Assembly (NCBI GenBank): GCA_018296165.2
Contig: JACKQL020000015.1
Coordinates: 744,001-808,000, forward strand
Direction: 5' to 3'
Origin: Termitomyces sp. T153
Taxonomy: Eukaryota; Basidiomycota; Agaricomycetes; Agaricales; Lyophyllaceae
DNA: 64,000 nucleotides
The translations under genes were made by a program, and so were the position numbers. Shown here in pieces: positions 1 to 12,057 of this stretch. Position 1 is the first letter of the stretch. Every line of letters starts with the position of its first letter. The notes below the pieces were generated by a model, which saw only the letters and a program-made list of their open reading frames with translations, searched no databases and was not told where the DNA came from.

Positions 1-3000
1 GTCATCTGGACTCATTGAATACGACTTCCAGAGATCCTGAGCCGAATGAACCGTTGTCATGCCGACAGTATGAGTCGGAACATCCAACAGCGAGCCAACT
101 AAACCGGGGAAGACCGGCTCATGAGCAACCATGCCACCTGGAGTTGAAACATCACACACATTTCCGAGCTAGCAAACTTTTTCCATGACCACTGGGACCT
201 ATGTACCATACACTTAAGCATCAATAAGAGATTCATGTCGTGAGAAGAAGTCATACCACACAGCAGAATGACGATCGGCGTGATAGACAACTGACGTGAG
301 TGTATACTTAAATCTTTGAATAGTTGCTCGAGCGCTCGATCTTGTCCGATGAGCTCATAACGGACGCGCGTCAATGGGTGGAAAACTGAACGCTGTACGA
401 GAACCGAGGTCTTGCGAGTCTGAGGCGCATCGGCTCTCTCAACGTAGTACCTAAGATCATAAGTAGGGAGAATGAGTTTCGGAGCCAGTCCAAGTATGTG
501 GGGGAGCCGTACCTGGTAGCCGGATCGAGCGTATCCATCAAAGATGGATGTGGAGGCGTTGCTACATCCTCTGAGCTTTGATCTTGACCGAGACCGGGCG
601 AGTCGAAAACAGGTACAGGTCCAGACACGGACTGTACGATTACCTTGGGGTCAGCACCATACGCCAGAAGAGTCTTCACAATCTCCATCTTGTTCGTCAG
701 CTGCTCATTCGTCAGCGTGAACGCTAACGCCGAATGGGGGCCTATGGAATCGTTGGGGCCCACATTGCCGGCTTCTAGTACGCGCCGCACTTGCTTGACG
801 TCATCAGAAGCGATGGCAAACATAAGAGTAGGTTTGGGCACCGACACTGCATGCACGGGTGGACGCATGACTGATGCTCGACGGTCGACAACAGAGACAC
901 GGTGATCGACGACTGAGGTACGGGGGTTACTGTGTGGGACCGTAAGCGGGGAACGACAGATGGAATGATCTCGTTCATCCTGCTCATCCTCATCATCTTC
1001 ATAAATACATGAACGTTCGGAAGCTCGACGAAATGGCCGAGAGAGCATGCACTCATTTAGTGTTGAATCACTCGCATCGTTGAGGTTGATAGCAGGATTA
1101 CTCTGCCAAGATGCAGGACGGGATAGAGGTGCGGAACGTGGTGAGTCATCAAAGGTTGATTCGAAGGTTGCGAGGCGGCGAAGGTGGATTGATGATAGTG
1201 GTGAAGGAATGTCGTCTGTCGTATATTGGGTACTACGAATATGTTGGGGTATTACGGATATATGAGATGATGATAATAGCTGCGAAGACACTAGTAAGTC
1301 AACATTTTAGAAGTGTAGCCAAGCCAGCAACGTACTAAGGGGTTGCGCGAATAAGAGTAATTTGATGATACACTTGCAGATGAGAGAGATAGGCGATGTG
1401 AATTACCTATGGAAAGAATTACAGAATGAGTCAGAAATCGAATCAAATCGGATGGCTACTCACGAGATGACCGATAGCTATCCGCAGAAAAAACAGATTT
1501 ATGACTAGGTGCCGAAGATGGTTGAGATGATGTTAAAATAGTAGACTATGGTAGAAGATAAGCTGGTTGGTCACATCAATGAAGGAGCTAAAGGCACATA
1601 CTAATCTAAGTGGCCGAAGTCCATTTACAGGGGCACTAGCAGGTGAGATATTTTCGGAGTGTTGCATTCGCGCTGTGTCAGCTGTTGAAACGGGAGGTAT
1701 GATTGACATCGAATGCCTATGTGATGCGAATGCGGTTCCATCGGTTCGGCTCTAATTATGGAGTCAATCGAATTTTTACATAGTTATCTAGTAGGTGTAC
1801 GTACCATGAACTTCCGAAAGCCAAACGGAACCTTCTTAGAAACAACAGCTTTCTGTATCTCCGATACTGTACCGTCCGGATCCGGTGCTGTAACAGATGA
1901 TGGACATGTTTGTTGGGGAAAAGAGCAAGTTACGGTCTGTGCTGATCCTGAACGGGACGAGTCTACCGCGATGATAGTCCCTGATCGGCCCCTCGTCACA
2001 GGTGTTGTCGGGGGTGGTACGAAGACTCGCTCACGAAAAAAACCAGATCGTGGTGGTGTCATGCTTGATGACGATTCAATCTCTGCTGTGTCCATGAGAG
2101 GATCGTCTAAAGGTGTCACCAAGAAGGGACTCTCTATAACCGGGCTCTCGCTGTTCTTCACCGAAAGGTTTTTGACCTCTGCCTTGATAAGGTTGTGCTC
2201 AGACAACGAATCCTCCTCCTGCGATAAGTCGTAGTATTGATCATACAAAGAGTGCAAAATGTCACCCTCGTCGAGGGCAGGGCTGCAGAGATAGGCGAGC
2301 TGAGCTAATTCAACATTGTCGTCCTCACGATTTTCAATACAAGGGGAAGGGCTGGATGAAGAATCTGCCTTGCGTTGACTTTCTGCCGGGATGGCAGGCA
2401 AGTCGAGCGATTCCAAGTTATACGATTCACTCGAAGCTGATTCGGGACCGGAGAGTGGCATAGATGAATTGGCCATAGCCTCACTTTCGTCAAACTTGAC
2501 ATCATCTGCCAGGAAGTGGACTGGCGTCTGAGCTGCCTGTCGAAGGGCATCATGGACTTCTTCTGAAGTGATTGGCGGCATACCGACTGTCGGGTCCCCT
2601 GCCCCTGTGTCGCCCTCGTCGTCCGCATCACCACTGTCTTCTTCAAACGACGAATAAATGGCATCTAGCTCCAGTTCTTCTTCGATGTTGCGCTCACTGA
2701 CAGGTCCTTCTGCAATCTCGTCACCGACTCCAGTCTCGGGTCCCACTACAACATACTGCTCTGACGGCACCGGTTCTGGCTCGTCGTGGGCAAATGACTG
2801 ATCAGCGGCTGAGTCAAGACTGATATCAGAAGGAACGTCATGGTCTTCAATGGCTGGAACGAGAACAAAGGGTGACGGAAGTGGTCGAGTTATGAAAGCG
2901 CTGGGGCAAGGGGAAAGGACACGCGATGATGGGGTAGCGAACGAGGCAGCTGGGATATCAAAAGTTGCTTTGAGGGGGCTCATTCGAGAGTGTGGGTTGG

Positions 3001-3744
3001 GCTTCAGAGTGTCGAAAGAGCCTAAGCTGTCACGATTGTCTTCATTCAGATTTCCACCGTCTGGGATGGGCGATACAAGACGTAAGGGCGTGATACTGAT
3101 GGGAGACAGAAGAGTAGGAAACGATGGATGGGAACCTGGTAGCATAGAATCTGTAGTCCTTTGCATCAAGGGCTGAAGTTCCGTTTCACCTCGGGACGGT
3201 TCGTGTGGCCGTGAAGTCAAGCGTAACGGTTCCTCTTCACCCTTGAAGACATATTCAACGGGTGGATCGTTTGCAAAAGTCTCCCTACGATTTTCTTCGA
3301 CATCGAATAATGAATGGCTTATATCAATGGCTGTGTTGTTACATTCCGAAGTGTCGACGGCTTTGACAGGCTCTTCAACATAAGTTGTCCTTTCTTCGTA
3401 GTCAAATGCGTCGTCGGGATCTTCTCCAATGACATCCTTGAGAGCATAGAGCAGGCCATTGAGACGTGGAGAACGAGGTGGTGAATAGACAGAGTATGGC
3501 GAATCGGCTCCGGTAAGTGGTGGTTTCTGAGGCGTTCGCGGCTGGAAATCTTGAGAGTAGACAGTTGCTGGTGTACATTTGGCCGAGACCGTATGCAAAA
3601 AATTACACGAGTCTTCAAAGTAACATTGTCCCTGTTGATAGAATGGACATGGTCGCGCTGCCAAGTGCCATCATGCATATCGATGAATATTCATAAAATT
3701 GAAGACTCACATTTAACTCTCCAAGCAGGAGCTGGCAAGTCCAT
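1..3744 (-). CDS. CCCH zinc finger - ankyrin - AAA+ ATPase protein (3' end outside window)
   Basis: I join what look like two separate genes into one. Exons: 3744-3711, 3657-1805, 1751-1602, 1545-1464, 1406-1336, 1279-513, 450-257, 198-160, 98-1. All eight introns are GT-AG, 53-62 nt, and every phase agrees, giving 1096 codons before the window edge. The start is the ATG in exon 1 (MDLPAPAWRVK). Residues 15-33 form a CCCH finger (C15-x7-C23-x5-C29-x3-H33). A long acidic, Ser/Pro-rich, probably disordered stretch follows up to about residue 850. An ankyrin-like segment lies near 875-930 (MFAIASDDVKQVRRVLEAG...LLAYGADP). Then comes LIGQDRALEQLF and a Walker A loop GPSGHGKS (1051-1058), typical of ClpB-like AAA+ ATPases. 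The likely role is RNA or protein binding coupled to an ATP-driven remodelling domain; substrate unknown. Walker B and the C-terminus are off the edge. Divergent from the glutaredoxin-like gene 215 bp away. Confidence 0.8.
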
Positions 3745-3959
3745 TTCCTGGCATAACCTCGAAAGCAAAAAAGAAATAGAAGAGCCTGCCGCCCTGATTG
3801 TCAAGCAACTTCGTTACAAATTCCGAGTCGGTGCTGGACGAAATTACAGCTGTCACTGAAACTGATGTTCCTTTTGACAACAAATTTATAAGTAAATCAC
3901 TCGGAACGCGTATTCAGATAATCACGTGTGCGTTGTCTTCCCAACTTCTGAGTGATGAG
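3745..3959. promoter_or_regulatory. Bidirectional intergenic region
   Basis: These 215 bp separate the start codons of the divergent CCCH/AAA+ gene and glutaredoxin-like gene, so both promoters and 5' UTRs must fit here. I see no clear TATA box. Confidence 0.4.
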
Positions 3960-4386
3960 ATGGCTGCCCGTCTTGCGCGCCTACCACGACTCACTCTCTT
4001 CTCCGGTCCCAATTGTTCCCTTTGTGACGTGAGCGTCTTCATTACCAGCCCAACAAGCCTTTCAAATACCTTCTGTAGATCGCCAAGGCTGAACTAGCCA
4101 AAGTCAGGCAAACTGTACGCTCTTTCACAACCCAGGACGTTTTGGCGAGGTGACTCACACCTGACTCCTCCAGCGACCGTTCGAGCTGGAAACAATCAAC
4201 ATCCAGGACCCAGGGCAGGAGAAGTGGAAGAGGAAATACGTCTATTGGATTCCAGCACTCCACCTGGAGGGCAAGGAGATTGCAAAGGGCCGGTGGGACG
4301 CACAGACGATTATCCCAGCTCTGGACAATTGGCAGAAGCAGAGAGAGAACATGGACAACAAACCTTCGTCAGAATCGGAATTGTAG
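3960..4386 (+). CDS. Glutaredoxin-like thioredoxin-fold protein (C5orf63/YDR286C type)
   Basis: Exons 3960-4028, 4079-4114 and 4174-4386 (introns 50 and 59 nt) encode 105 aa. The N-terminus LTLFSGPNCSLC carries a CxxC pair (CSLC) after the first beta strand, as in the DUF836 glutaredoxin-like family. The C-terminal part holds the family pattern WKRKYVYWIPALHLEGKEI, containing the strand with the conserved proline. It is likely a small thiol-disulfide or redox protein; the substrate is unknown for the family. The stop codon TAG (4384-4386) touches the open frame of the next gene with no spacer. Confidence 0.85.
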
Positions 4387-5474
4387 AACCCGATTTATTC
4401 TTCGTTGACACCGGTACCCACGCAAATTGGCAGCCCAACGGAATCTATGTGCGCGCTAGTGAGACAATCCTAGGTGACAAGGAGCAAGCAGATTCTCCAG
4501 TTGCAGATGTCCTTCCTGCTTCTGCCACTCCAGCATGTTTTAACTGTGGCGAGCCCACCCACCTTGTCAGTGCCTGTCCTCAACCCATCAACCGCCAGCT
4601 TGTGTCTCTCTCTCGCGATTTGCATGCTTTCTATAAAACTGAGCGCGGAGCAGTGGACTACAAACGTATCCACGAGGTTGAAGAGTGGCGGCAGCAACGC
4701 CTTGAGTTTATTGACATCTTCGCACCTGGCGAGATCCGCGGTGCGAATCTCCGTGATGCTCTTGGCGGCCACAACGGCGACTGGCTTGAGAATATGGCTT
4801 TGTGGGGATATCCTAAAGGTTGGACGAGTACAGAAGATCCAAGAGACAAGGTTCGAGAGACTATCTGGAACGAATATACCGATGAGGACGACGAGCCTGA
4901 GGGCTTTGTCATTTTCGGAGACGACGACACAATCGAGAGAGTGAACCATACCAGGGACTCGAAAACCCTTGACGACGACGAGGATGACGAGGACGCCCCA
5001 GACTCAGAGACGGAGAACGAGGACAAGCAGCACTCAACTGAACGTCCCAGTTCAGCATCGACCACATCTACTTCCCCACCTCCCCAATCTCAGCCCCAAC
5101 TCGTCCGCTGGGCAACCTACCCACCCAGCCACTTCTCCTCCCAACTCCTCCCCGTCTACAACGGTTTCATGTTACCCCCGATCTCCCATCAAGGCAGTTC
5201 CACTTATACTGCTGAACGGCATGCACTCTGGCAGAGGATTATATTAGGAAAATTCAGTCCTCCGCCGCCACCACCACCAGATACAGAGCCTCCTCCGCTT
5301 CCGCCACCGCCACCGGCCACAGAACCTCCGCCACCGCCCCCTCCACCTTCGGAACCGCCACCGCCCTTGCCACGACTGCCGTCTCCTCCCGTCTCTTTTA
5401 TGAAGAATTCCTTTACTCCGGTGAATGTATATGATTACGATAATGACGATATGGACATATCAGATTCTGAGTAA
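4386..5474 (+). CDS. PSP-domain / CCHC zinc-knuckle protein (ZCCHC8-like); start unresolved
   Basis: The frame is open through 5474. It starts with EPDLFFVDT, then a zinc knuckle CFNCGEPTHLVSAC (C-x2-C-x4-H-x4-C, about 4534-4575), then a PSP domain signature (LRDALGG, then WLENMALWGYPKGW), an acidic stretch and a strongly proline-rich C-terminus with several runs of five to seven prolines. PSP plus CCHC is the layout of ZCCHC8/spliceosome-associated proteins that act in nuclear RNA surveillance. There is no in-frame ATG between the upstream stop and the zinc knuckle, so translation must begin in an upstream exon I cannot identify, probably overlapping the glutaredoxin-like gene. The coordinate given is only where that gene ends. 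The gene converges on catalase with 218 bp between stops. Confidence 0.75.
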   Translation, partial: EPDLFFVDTGTHANWQPNGIYVRASETILGDKEQADSPVADVLPASATPACFNCGEPTHLVSACPQPINRQLVSLSRDLHAFYKTERGAVDYKRIHEVEEWRQQRLEFIDIFAPGEIRGANLRDALGGHNGDWLENMALWGYPKGWTSTEDPRDKVRETIWNEYTDEDDEPEGFVIFGDDDTIERVNHTRDSKTLDDDEDDEDAPDSETENEDKQHSTERPSSASTTSTSPPPQSQPQLVRWATYPPSHFSSQLLPVYNGFMLPPISHQGSSTYTAERHALWQRIILGKFSPPPPPPPDTEPPPLPPPPPATEPPPPPPPPSEPPPPLPRLPSPPVSFMKNSFTPVNVYDYDNDDMDISDSE

Positions 5475-5692
5475 AAAACGAAATTTTTTCACATATTTTC
5501 CTTAAGTTGGAAAGTACTTTCCATTGTCTGAACATACACATTCAAATTGGCAAGTAACCACAAGTACAACAACAACGTTCATCAATTCATTATATTACAT
5601 ACAATTTTACGAGCAAAGTTTGTCCATTATCGAGTCCGTGAATACATACATCATGCAGATGTAAGAATGTCCGGATAGTAAGAGATAGTGAA

Positions 5693-8239
5693 TCAAAACG
5701 CGACCTGTGAAATCAACCCATCCAACTCGCGGTCCCAGCAACGGTGCTTGCTAATCTCATGCGCAAAGTTCGCGATGAACCCCTTCGGACCCGTTGCAAT
5801 CGAGATGATATCAGACGCAGCAGACGCGATTCCATACTTGCCAGTAGTAACAACACCATAAGAGCTGACAACATCGTCGCCTCCAAAAGGGTCAGCCAGT
5901 TTCAACTCCGGAAGCGCCACCGCATGCTCGACGATGCTAACACCTGACCGTATCTTGTCAGCGACACGAAGTCACAGTAAAAAGCTACGAAAACCCACCA
6001 CTGCCAATCGCACCGATAGCCTTGCAGTGTCCAAATGCCTCACGTACCCAGTGAATGGTCCGTCCGTTCGTCGCAAGTGTCTTCGCAGAGTGCGCACCCG
6101 AGGGGATGAACAACGCATCAAACAGTGTGGATCTTTGTCCCTCAAAATGATGATCAACGAAAACATTTGGCCCCGAATCTGCCTTCACCTCGCCCCTCCT
6201 CGGTCCAATAAGGAAAGGTGTAGCTCCCATGCCCCCCAGGGCCTTGCGCACAACCTGCACCTCCGTGCCGTTGAACCCATCCGCGACAAGAATCGCGATA
6301 CGCCTAGACGCAATCGTTGGCGATTTGGGTGCGTAATATAGCTGCGAAAGCCGGTCGGACTTCTTACCGTGTGGCTTGCGTACATTGGAAGGGTTTTCGG
6401 GAAGTGCACCACCAACCTGCTCCGAGACTGCACGCGCGAGGTCCAAGGAGATATTAGGAAGAATGTTGTTGACGTACGTCTTATACACGACGGGGTCATC
6501 ACAGTGACTGAGCTCAAAAGAAATGGCATTGATAAGATGTTGCTTCTCGTGCGGAGCAAGAGAGTTTAGGAAAAATTCGGCTTGGTCGAAGTGCTCCTGG
6601 AATTTGGCCCCTCGAACTCGTTGCTTGAGCCCCTGAACTTTCTGAGCGTACTCAGCGTAACCTCCCTTCTCGGGATGGACAGGCGGTCCGACATTCTTAC
6701 GATTAGGCCAGTAGTTGACGGTACCTTTATGGATGCGATCATTGTGTTGGCCACCACGCTGATGGTTCAAAACCGGGCAGACTGGTCGATTGATGGGAAT
6801 CTTAAATCCGGACGTTAAGATTTTGGTTACACTAGCAGAATCGTGCATACCTGCTGAAAATTGATGCCCAGCCTGGTGATCTGTGTATCGAAGTAAGAAA
6901 AATTGCGTCCTTGGAGCAGAGGGTCATCGCTGAACCCGATCCCAGGAACGACGTGCGAAGTGCAGAATGCCACTTGTTCAGTCTCAGGGAAGAACTCATC
7001 GACGGTTCGGTTCAACACTAGCTCGCCAATAGTCTCAAGGGGCACCAATTCTTCCGGCCAAATCTTAGTCGCATCAAGGATATCGAAATCAAAATTGTGC
7101 TCGTCCTTCTCTGCGATAGTTTGGATAGCAAATGTCCATTTGGCAGGGCAACCGTTTTCAATGGCTTCATTAAGATCCTTGCGATGAAAATCTGGAAAGT
7201 ACCAGCTATAGTTGATCAAAAGATAGGACGTGACAAGTCCACCAGCTTACCGGGGTCCTGACCGCTGATCTTGAGAGCCTCATCCCACATCAGACTGTGA
7301 ACACCCAACTCTGGAATGAAATGAAATTTGACAAAATGACGCTCTCCTTTGGCATTGATCAAAGTATAGGTATTGACGCCAAATCCTTGCATCATCCGAA
7401 GGGAGCGAGGGACACCTACTGCACAGTTAGGAAATCACGGCTGAAAGTTGTTAAGTCTCACCTCTGTCAGACATCACCCACATAATCATATGGGCGGCTG
7501 AGAGAATATTAGAATGTGAGAAACGTCGAGAACAAGAAGCATACACTCTGGCTGAAGGCCGACAAAGTCCCAGAAGTTGTTGTGGGCCGACTGAGCCTGC
7601 GGGACTTCGTTATGAGGCTCGGGCTTGACTGCATGAACGATGTCAGGAAATTTGATGGCGTCCTGAATAAAGAAGACGGGGATATCGTTGCCAACAATGT
7701 CCCAATTGCCTTCTTGGGTGTACATCTTGACGGCGAATCCACGAACATCACGAACGGTATCCTGACACAATAAACAAGGTCAAGGTGACTTTGTAGATTA
7801 AGAAATAGGTAAAACGCACGGCGCTTCCCCTAGCACCTTGGACTGTACTAAAGCGAGTGAAAACGGGTGTAGTGCGCGACGGATCAGTTAAGACCGGCGC
7901 AAAAGTGTACTTGGATGCGCTATCATCGTAGACCTTGAAATACCCATGGGCAGCGGAACCACGAGCGTGAACGACACGTTCCGGGATGCGCTCGTGGTCA
8001 AACCGATGGAGTTTCTCGCGACCAATGTGATCTTCAAGAAGTGACGGCCCAGATGTGCTGCCGTCTGTGGCTTTGAGCCTGAATCCTGAGTCAGTAGAGG
8101 TTTCAAGTCGATAGCAAAGCATGACTGACCAATTATCTGTGTTGGATACCTTGGCTCCAAAGTCTGTGGTAAGGCCAGAGTGAGCGGTGGTGGTGTCGAT
8201 GGTATCGCGGTCCAAATCGGCTATTTTAGCACTGGACAT
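5693..8239 (-). CDS. Large-subunit catalase with C-terminal GATase1-like domain
   Basis: Eight exons (8239-8130, 8078-7820, 7761-7545, 7497-7462, 7415-7251, 7191-6851, 6800-5999, 5943-5693) sum to 2181 nt, giving 726 aa. This is the size of large-subunit, clade 2 catalases. The enzyme decomposes hydrogen peroxide. Visible signatures are the catalytic histidine in RVVHARG (His74), the distal Asn in VGNDIPVFF (Asn148), [20 protein letters not shown], and the proximal heme-ligand region [13 protein letters not shown]. The C-terminal 180 or so residues ([19 protein letters not shown]...) form the class I glutamine-amidotransferase/DJ-1-like domain seen only in large catalases. No signal peptide is evident, so it is probably cytosolic. 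All introns are 46-59 nt GT-AG. Confidence 0.95.
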
Positions 8240-9032
8240 GGCTTTGGTGAGGATGTGTTTGACTGACTGAGCGAAAGAAGGGATGGGGGTGGAATATAGA
8301 GGTTATAGAGGATGTTTCTTGCATGTTTTATAACGTCCAGAGTTTAAGTATGATATCCCAGATATGATATCACACTTGACGCGTCACAGTTGCAATCGAT
8401 TTCGTCCAGGGGCACGTGCGCGCGATTATACGATGAAATAGCCCTAACCTTAAACACGGGTTTAAGTAAGAGCACTTCCGGAACCTTGTTTGTTGTTCAG
8501 CTCCCTTCGCGATATATCGATGTGAAATGTGTCTATTCTGTATTTGCTATGAAAATTGTCGCGTATCTTCAGAGATATGGGCCAGAATAAGTAACACGCT
8601 GCCAATCTCATATTTTCCCCTCGACAAAGCTTCAAATTTCTGCCATCTGATATGATTTCTGGTGTTTTGTACGACTTGAGACTTGCAGCTTGCAGGTCTA
8701 TCTGACATTTTTGCCATTGCCACAGTATTCAAGTTGTGTCATGCCTTTGCAGTTGCAGTGCAGGTGGGACCGCGTGTATCTGGTGCCAGTCTCCTTAAGC
8801 ACAAAGAAAGTGTTGTACTTAATTTTATGCCCCCTACGGTATTCATATCTGGAACTTGAATTCGATCGTGACCTTAGTAGACACTGGGCGAAGCGAGCCA
8901 ACCAAAGCTTACGCAACGTCTCGGAGCGAGTCAGTCATCACCCGTCTCGTTGAATTTCGTATTTTCACTCTTTCTGATAATAGTAATCCGCCCCTGCTTG
9001 GCGACAAACGTAACGCACAGAGTACTCATAAT
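8240..9032. other. Intergenic region: catalase promoter and guanine deaminase 3' flank
   Basis: These 793 bp hold no gene I can support. They must include the catalase promoter, read leftward from 8240, and the 3' flank of guanine deaminase. A CACGTG box occurs at 8413-8418; whether it is used is unknown. Confidence 0.4.
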
Positions 9033-10777
9033 CTATGCTTTATATGATTTCCCTCCGATCAACCGTCCTTGAACATATACCCTAGAAATGTTCCTGTCAT
9101 CTCCACAAAACAAGAAAAATTCCAACAGTCCTTCAAGAGCTACCTGATCTCCACGCTGCACATCCTCCGGGAACCACAGCCCGGTAGTGCCAGCATTCGG
9201 CCCTGTATCAATGAGTAGGGCATCGAAGCTCTTTCCTGGTGCAAACGATCCCACTCTCTTATCGATATCACATACCTCTGCACCACCCATGGTGGCAAGG
9301 TACACAAGCGTCGCTAAAGAAAATTGTCGGTTTACAAATGTGGTCTCGGATTTGCCTAGATCGCCGTTCTGCATTGCAACAACCTTGGATGTGATACTGG
9401 TATTCTGTATAGCGTTAAGGATTGATGGCGAGAATCCCCCGGAAACGTCAGTGCCAAGGCCAACCTGAGATGTAATTTGATCAGTCGATATCACATATAT
9501 GTCAAAGAGATTTACCTTGATGCCTTTATCCAGGTATGCTCCAACGGGGGCGGTACCGCTGCTCAGGTTAAGGTTGCTCGTAGGACAATGACTGATTCCA
9601 GCCTTTCGCTTTGCGATGAGTTCCATCTCGGCATCTTCAAGCCATACACCGTGGGCCAAAATCGTGTTGGAACGCAGGAGCCCGAAATGATCGTACACTC
9701 CTGCATAGTGCGGGGAGTCCGGGAAAAGATTCCTCACAACCTCGATCTCGGATAGGTTTTCCGATATGTGGGTTTGTATATGTAAGGATGGGTCTGACGA
9801 CGCTAATTCCCCGAGGGAGGTCAAAAGCTCGGGAGTACATGAGATGGCAAAGCGTGGCGTCAGGATTGGTTGGACTAGAGGAAGGATATCTTGAGTTTCT
9901 GACGGCGAATGTAATGAGCGAACATGAGATATCAGTGCTTTGGTATCACGGATAGATACTTCCGCGGATGGCTCGATATAGTAATTGGGGGATTTTCGAT
10001 CCATGTTACATTTCTGTTCCAGACTTGAGACAGGCAGTCACAGTCGACTAGAAGATACACTTACACCAACGAACGCCCGCTGACCTGTCAAATGTAATAT
10101 ATGAACAAAGATGTTAATTCTTTTCTGGAGGGTTACACACCATTGGCATGAACGATATCCGCAAGTAACTTGGTAGCTTCTAGATGAAGAGTCCCGTAAT
10201 AACAACAGGTGGTAGTCTTTTTGAAAAGTTCGCATTAACTATTGAATATAGACAAGTGCAATTGAACGTACTCCGCAATCAATGACCCGTCTAACGACAG
10301 ACTGGTACGATGTCCGTGCAAATTCGACATCCGAGAACTTTGCTTCCATCGGAAAGGTAACATGCTCCAACCATTCAAGAAGTTTGTAATGTTGGCCACT
10401 GACCATTGTTCAATCGACAAGAGACATCTTCAGATACAAGCAATGCTCTCACCGTCCGAGATTGGGAAACTGAGGTGCATGCTATTCTACCATGAGGCCA
10501 ATCAGATCTAAGTTGAAGAGGGATATGGGCTTACAGTGTGGGTATCAATGAATCCCGGCAAGAGAAATTCGCCAGGTTGTAGTTGTATGATGTCTACGTC
10601 GACGAGCCCTTTATTCGCCAGTGTATCCTGTAACGCATGCCCCTCCACATTTTCTTCCATCCATTCGATGTTCCCATCTGATCCTACTGAAAGGAGACAT
10701 TTTGGAAATGCGTCATACACGGTAAGAGTCTTTGGGTTGATGACTGCGCCATAAAAGATCGACCCTAGAGATGGCAT
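9033..10777 (-). CDS. GUD1: Guanine deaminase
   Basis: Seven exons (10777-10535, 10481-10453, 10398-10272, 10216-10141, 10084-10065, 10013-9516, 9464-9033) sum to 1425 nt, giving 474 aa. The enzyme hydrolyses guanine to xanthine and ammonia in purine salvage and is normally cytosolic. The metal-binding HxH of the amidohydrolase fold (PGFIDTHTHAPQ) is split by the first intron. Guanine-deaminase signatures follow: LEWLEHVTFPMEAKFSD, DCGTTTCCYYGT, KCNMDRKSPNYYIEPS, QTHISEN, ILAHGVWL and VGLGTDVSGG. One exon is only 20 nt. Introns are 51-56 nt. The length matches the family. Confidence 0.93.
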
Positions 10778-12057
10778 ACCGGAAAGAGGTTGTCACCACA
10801 CTAGATTCGACGTCCTTCCTCCGAGTCAGGCTGCATATTGACGGACACGTCAAAATTATCCGTACTTGGCGGAACCCGGATCTGAATGAATCAATGGTCG
10901 ATTTGTTTAATTCGATCCTTGAGGCTGAAGGGCTGAAGCGTGAAATCCTAAGTAAGGAAATCTGCATGAGAACCTAAACTTCTACTGCCAAGGGCCTTTT
11001 CGGATTGGGGTTGGGCCTATGCTAAACCCGACTAAACACTAACCGAACCCAAACCCTATCCTTGACATTAACCCAGCACGCAATGGTTGTTGGTGTATTT
11101 GTAGTTGTTTTCCCAGTGATGGTTCTCGATTCGTCGATTTGAATATCTTCCGTGTGATCCATGACCGCAACTTTCGTATCGGGTCGAACCTCCTCGCCAT
11201 TGATCTGGTCCCCAAAACTGGCTTGAAGTTCGCTAGTTGGATTTGCTTTGTGTTTTCCACTTTACCTTCACACGAGATGTCCTTTGGTTCGATGGTTGAC
11301 CAAGGAGGAGTACCACACTCTTCGGCGCGTGCGTTGGGATTTTTTTACTTGGCTGACTTCGTGGAGCGATGGCCCGCTGGGCTGATGGAGACAGCTACTA
11401 CCAGGCATGTTCAAGTGATCAAAGAGAATGAAAAGACAAAGAAGTGTGACGAGGGTCGGTTATCGACATGCGTAATGGCAATGCTGCTCTGTTCGTCCTC
11501 CTCGATCTGCCTGAGCGCGATTCATCCAACTCTCGTTGATCTTCAGTCTCGGTATTGGCGTTGGCGTTGGTTGGCGAAATGATCGATGCTGCGAATGCCT
11601 TCAGTGATGTCTTTCCACGAGATGAGATATGTAGAAGTGCTTGGAAAGTTATCCTTCATTGGATCCGCCCACAAATGTAATTACCTTGCATAATATTTTC
11701 TGAGCAAGATTGACTCGATACGTTCACCCCGTTAGGAACTTGTTAATTCTGTCCGAGACCTGCCGACGCCTGCCTGGAGTTGATAGTGGAAGCCAGCTCA
11801 GATGGACGGGTTGCCAGTGCATCGTGGATGGTTTGAACTGTGCCTCGTCAATAGCCTGTCTCTGGCCTTATATCTGGAGTTAATGGAGATGATGATGCAT
11901 TTTGATGCCGCAAAGAACTTGTATGTGCCGCCCTTTCTTGAGTACTGAGTTCTCATCCGGAAATTAATTACATCTTGAATTCGGAAGATATAAGGTCAGT
12001 GTTGTATGTTACATAGCGTAGATCTAACAAGTGACTCGACTATGTATGTACATTCTT
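10778..12057. other. Gene-free stretch between guanine deaminase and GPI13
   Basis: About 1.3 kb with no convincing gene. Short open frames on both strands (for example 11139-11582) show no recognisable motif or splice-supported extension. A C/A-rich patch at about 11020-11065 resembles degenerate CCCTAA repeats but is not a clean array. Confidence 0.4.

Noticed and set aside
10771..10977. 68-codon plus-strand frame starting inside the guanine deaminase start region
   Set aside because: Overlaps the first codons of guanine deaminase antisense, no domain, no splice extension.
11020..11065. Telomere-like CCCTAA/CTAAACCC patch
   Set aside because: Only a few imperfect, irregularly spaced units; not an array, and surrounded by normal genes.
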